NCBI GenBank assembly: GCA_937931785.1
Contig: CALHAX010000007.1
Location: 1 to 64,000, forward strand
DNA length: 64,000 nt
Reading direction: 5' to 3'
Source: an uncultured Hyphomicrobiaceae bacterium
Lineage (GTDB): Bacteria > Pseudomonadota > Alphaproteobacteria > Rhizobiales > CALHAX01
Shown: positions 63,170-64,000 of the stretch, piece by piece
Numbering within the stretch: position 1 is the stretch's first letter
Layout: the number at the start of each line of letters is the position of its first letter
Program-made: the position numbers and the translations under genes
The notes under the pieces: generated by a model
What the model was told of the DNA's origin: nothing
Database searches by the model: none
Seen by the model: the letters and a program-made list of their open reading frames with translations, nothing else

Positions 63170-64000
63170 ATGAAACATCTGCACCTTTTTCTTGGAACAG
63201 CGCTACTCGGCCTGTCGCTCTCGCAAGGTTCACAAGCAGTTGAGCGTGGATTGACGGGTGCCATCGGGATTTCTGATATCCGCGCGGGAGATTTGCCACC
63301 GCCAGGTCTCTACGGCGCGGCGTCATTCGTTTATGTTGGAAACAAGATGTTCTTCGACCGCCAGAACGAACCGGTTGCGTTCCTGGACGGCCTTCGATCC
63401 ACCACACGGATCGGCGTGGCAACGCTTCTTTATGTCCCCAAATTGAAGGTTTTTGATGGATCGATCGGCTTGACCGCGATCCTGGGGGCTGGCGAAGTGT
63501 GCGGGAAAATTCTGACCGGAACCAAGAAGCGCTGCATCAGAGGGCTTCGCGACCCCTACATTGAGTTGGCCTGGTCGCGTTTCTGGGGGAAGATCCGATT
63601 CTCGGAGTACGCTGGCGCACCGCCCATTAAAGAAGGTCTGTCGTTGAAGCTGGGCGGCAGCGTAATTGTCCCGATCGGGCGATACGATGTTGATCTTGCC
63701 CGATCTCACGGACAAACCGTCGGCCGGAACATCTGGGCCTTTTCCCCACAGGCAGCCCTGACGTACACAACCCCGCCAATTCTTGCTGAAGGAACAGAGT
63801 TCAGCACCAAGTTCACGTTCAATACGTTTCCTGAGAATTCGGAAACGCACTATAAAACAGGCGACCTCGTGAACATTGATTTTGCAGTGACGGAGCGCAT
63901 TGGCCGTTTTCAGGTCGGGATGGCCGGAAATTACTATGCGCAAACGGAAGGTGACCGGGAATTCGGTATTCTCGTGCAGCCGGGCGGACGACCCGCGGAA
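63170..64000 (+). CDS. COG4313-type outer-membrane protein (MetA-pathway/SphA-like), 3' end outside window
   Basis: The visible 277 residues start with a signal peptide (~1-23) and continue with amphipathic beta-strand patterns of the phenol/MetA-degradation (COG4313) outer-membrane family: SDIRAGDLPPPGLYGAAS, RIGVATLLYVP, YIELAWSRFWGKIRFSEYAGAPP, SLKLGGSVIVPIG and GRFQVGMAGNYYAQT. Members are thought to be barrels that pass hydrophobic or aromatic substrates. GGAG lies about 10 bp upstream. It is divergent from the isochorismatase operon, so both may share regulation. The family is usually ~300 residues, so little is missing. Confidence 0.85.
   Translation, partial: MKHLHLFLGTALLGLSLSQGSQAVERGLTGAIGISDIRAGDLPPPGLYGAASFVYVGNKMFFDRQNEPVAFLDGLRSTTRIGVATLLYVPKLKVFDGSIGLTAILGAGEVCGKILTGTKKRCIRGLRDPYIELAWSRFWGKIRFSEYAGAPPIKEGLSLKLGGSVIVPIGRYDVDLARSHGQTVGRNIWAFSPQAALTYTTPPILAEGTEFSTKFTFNTFPENSETHYKTGDLVNIDFAVTERIGRFQVGMAGNYYAQTEGDREFGILVQPGGRPAE

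Noticed and set aside
62853-63173. Plus-strand open frame of 106 codons before the outer-membrane gene
   Set aside because: No ribosome site, odd composition and overlap with the start of the supported gene; probably promoter DNA.
1-64000. tRNA, rRNA, CRISPR array, prophage or intact insertion sequence
   Set aside because: No cloverleaf, rRNA segment, regular spaced repeats, phage genes or transposase with terminal repeats could be recognised on either strand.

Overview
The window reads as chromosome of an alphaproteobacterium, most likely Hyphomicrobiales. The clearest signs are cell-cycle regulators restricted to this class (ChpT, CtrA, SciP), an EipA/DUF1134 periplasmic protein, and ethylmalonyl-CoA pathway enzymes. 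Genes are dense, often overlap by a few bases, and mostly carry readable Shine-Dalgarno sequences. I see no rRNA, tRNA, CRISPR array, prophage or intact insertion sequence.

Left part (1-6 kb): the 3' end of an ATP sulfurylase gene, a MazG-like pyrophosphohydrolase, then a methylamine/betaine-type locus with an MttB-family methyltransferase, a divergent LysR regulator and a dimethylglycine-dehydrogenase-like flavoprotein. 6-10 kb: a membrane-anchored coiled-coil protein, EipA, the phosphotransferase ChpT and a CheY-like receiver. 10-28 kb is carbon metabolism: ethylmalonyl-CoA mutase, crotonyl-CoA carboxylase/reductase and methylsuccinyl-CoA dehydrogenase are three signature enzymes of the ethylmalonyl-CoA pathway. 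Interspersed are a CydAB bd-type oxidase with a 39-residue third subunit, a two-winged-helix regulator, an EamA transporter, and a three-gene operon (acyl-CoA dehydrogenase, DUF3095, CoA-transferase). 28-36 kb: CtrA with a strong terminator, a FliJ-like protein, a lipoprotein, SciP with a near-consensus CtrA box, MnmA, a class IV aminotransferase overlapping a sulfotransferase-like gene, and a TadG-like von Willebrand protein.

36-46 kb is a nitric-oxide and low-oxygen block: NsrR, truncated haemoglobin, FdxA, several small DUF genes and a cbb3 oxidase operon (ccoNOQP, a small membrane ORF, ccoI, ccoS). 46-48 kb is gene-poor. It holds a strong candidate small RNA with C-rich loops and a terminator, an orphan membrane protein, and copies of a ~93-bp two-hairpin repeat. 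48-55 kb is all on the minus strand: NirV-like protein, a copper nitrite reductase fused to an N-terminal cytochrome c, 5-aminolevulinate synthase, two tandem cytochromes P460, and a soluble histidine kinase with a Cys-rich tail. Together these suggest a nitrite/NO/hydroxylamine module with its own haem supply and sensor.

55-63 kb: a secreted alpha/beta hydrolase, a Dps homologue that has lost its ferroxidase ligands, an AraC regulator, a canonical Dps, and a five-gene operon (Tat-exported isochorismatase-like hydrolase, SoxC-like and SoxD-like proteins, SDR, exported cupin). The function of this cassette is unknown. The window ends inside a COG4313-type outer-membrane protein gene, whose truncated relative lies near 17.3 kb.
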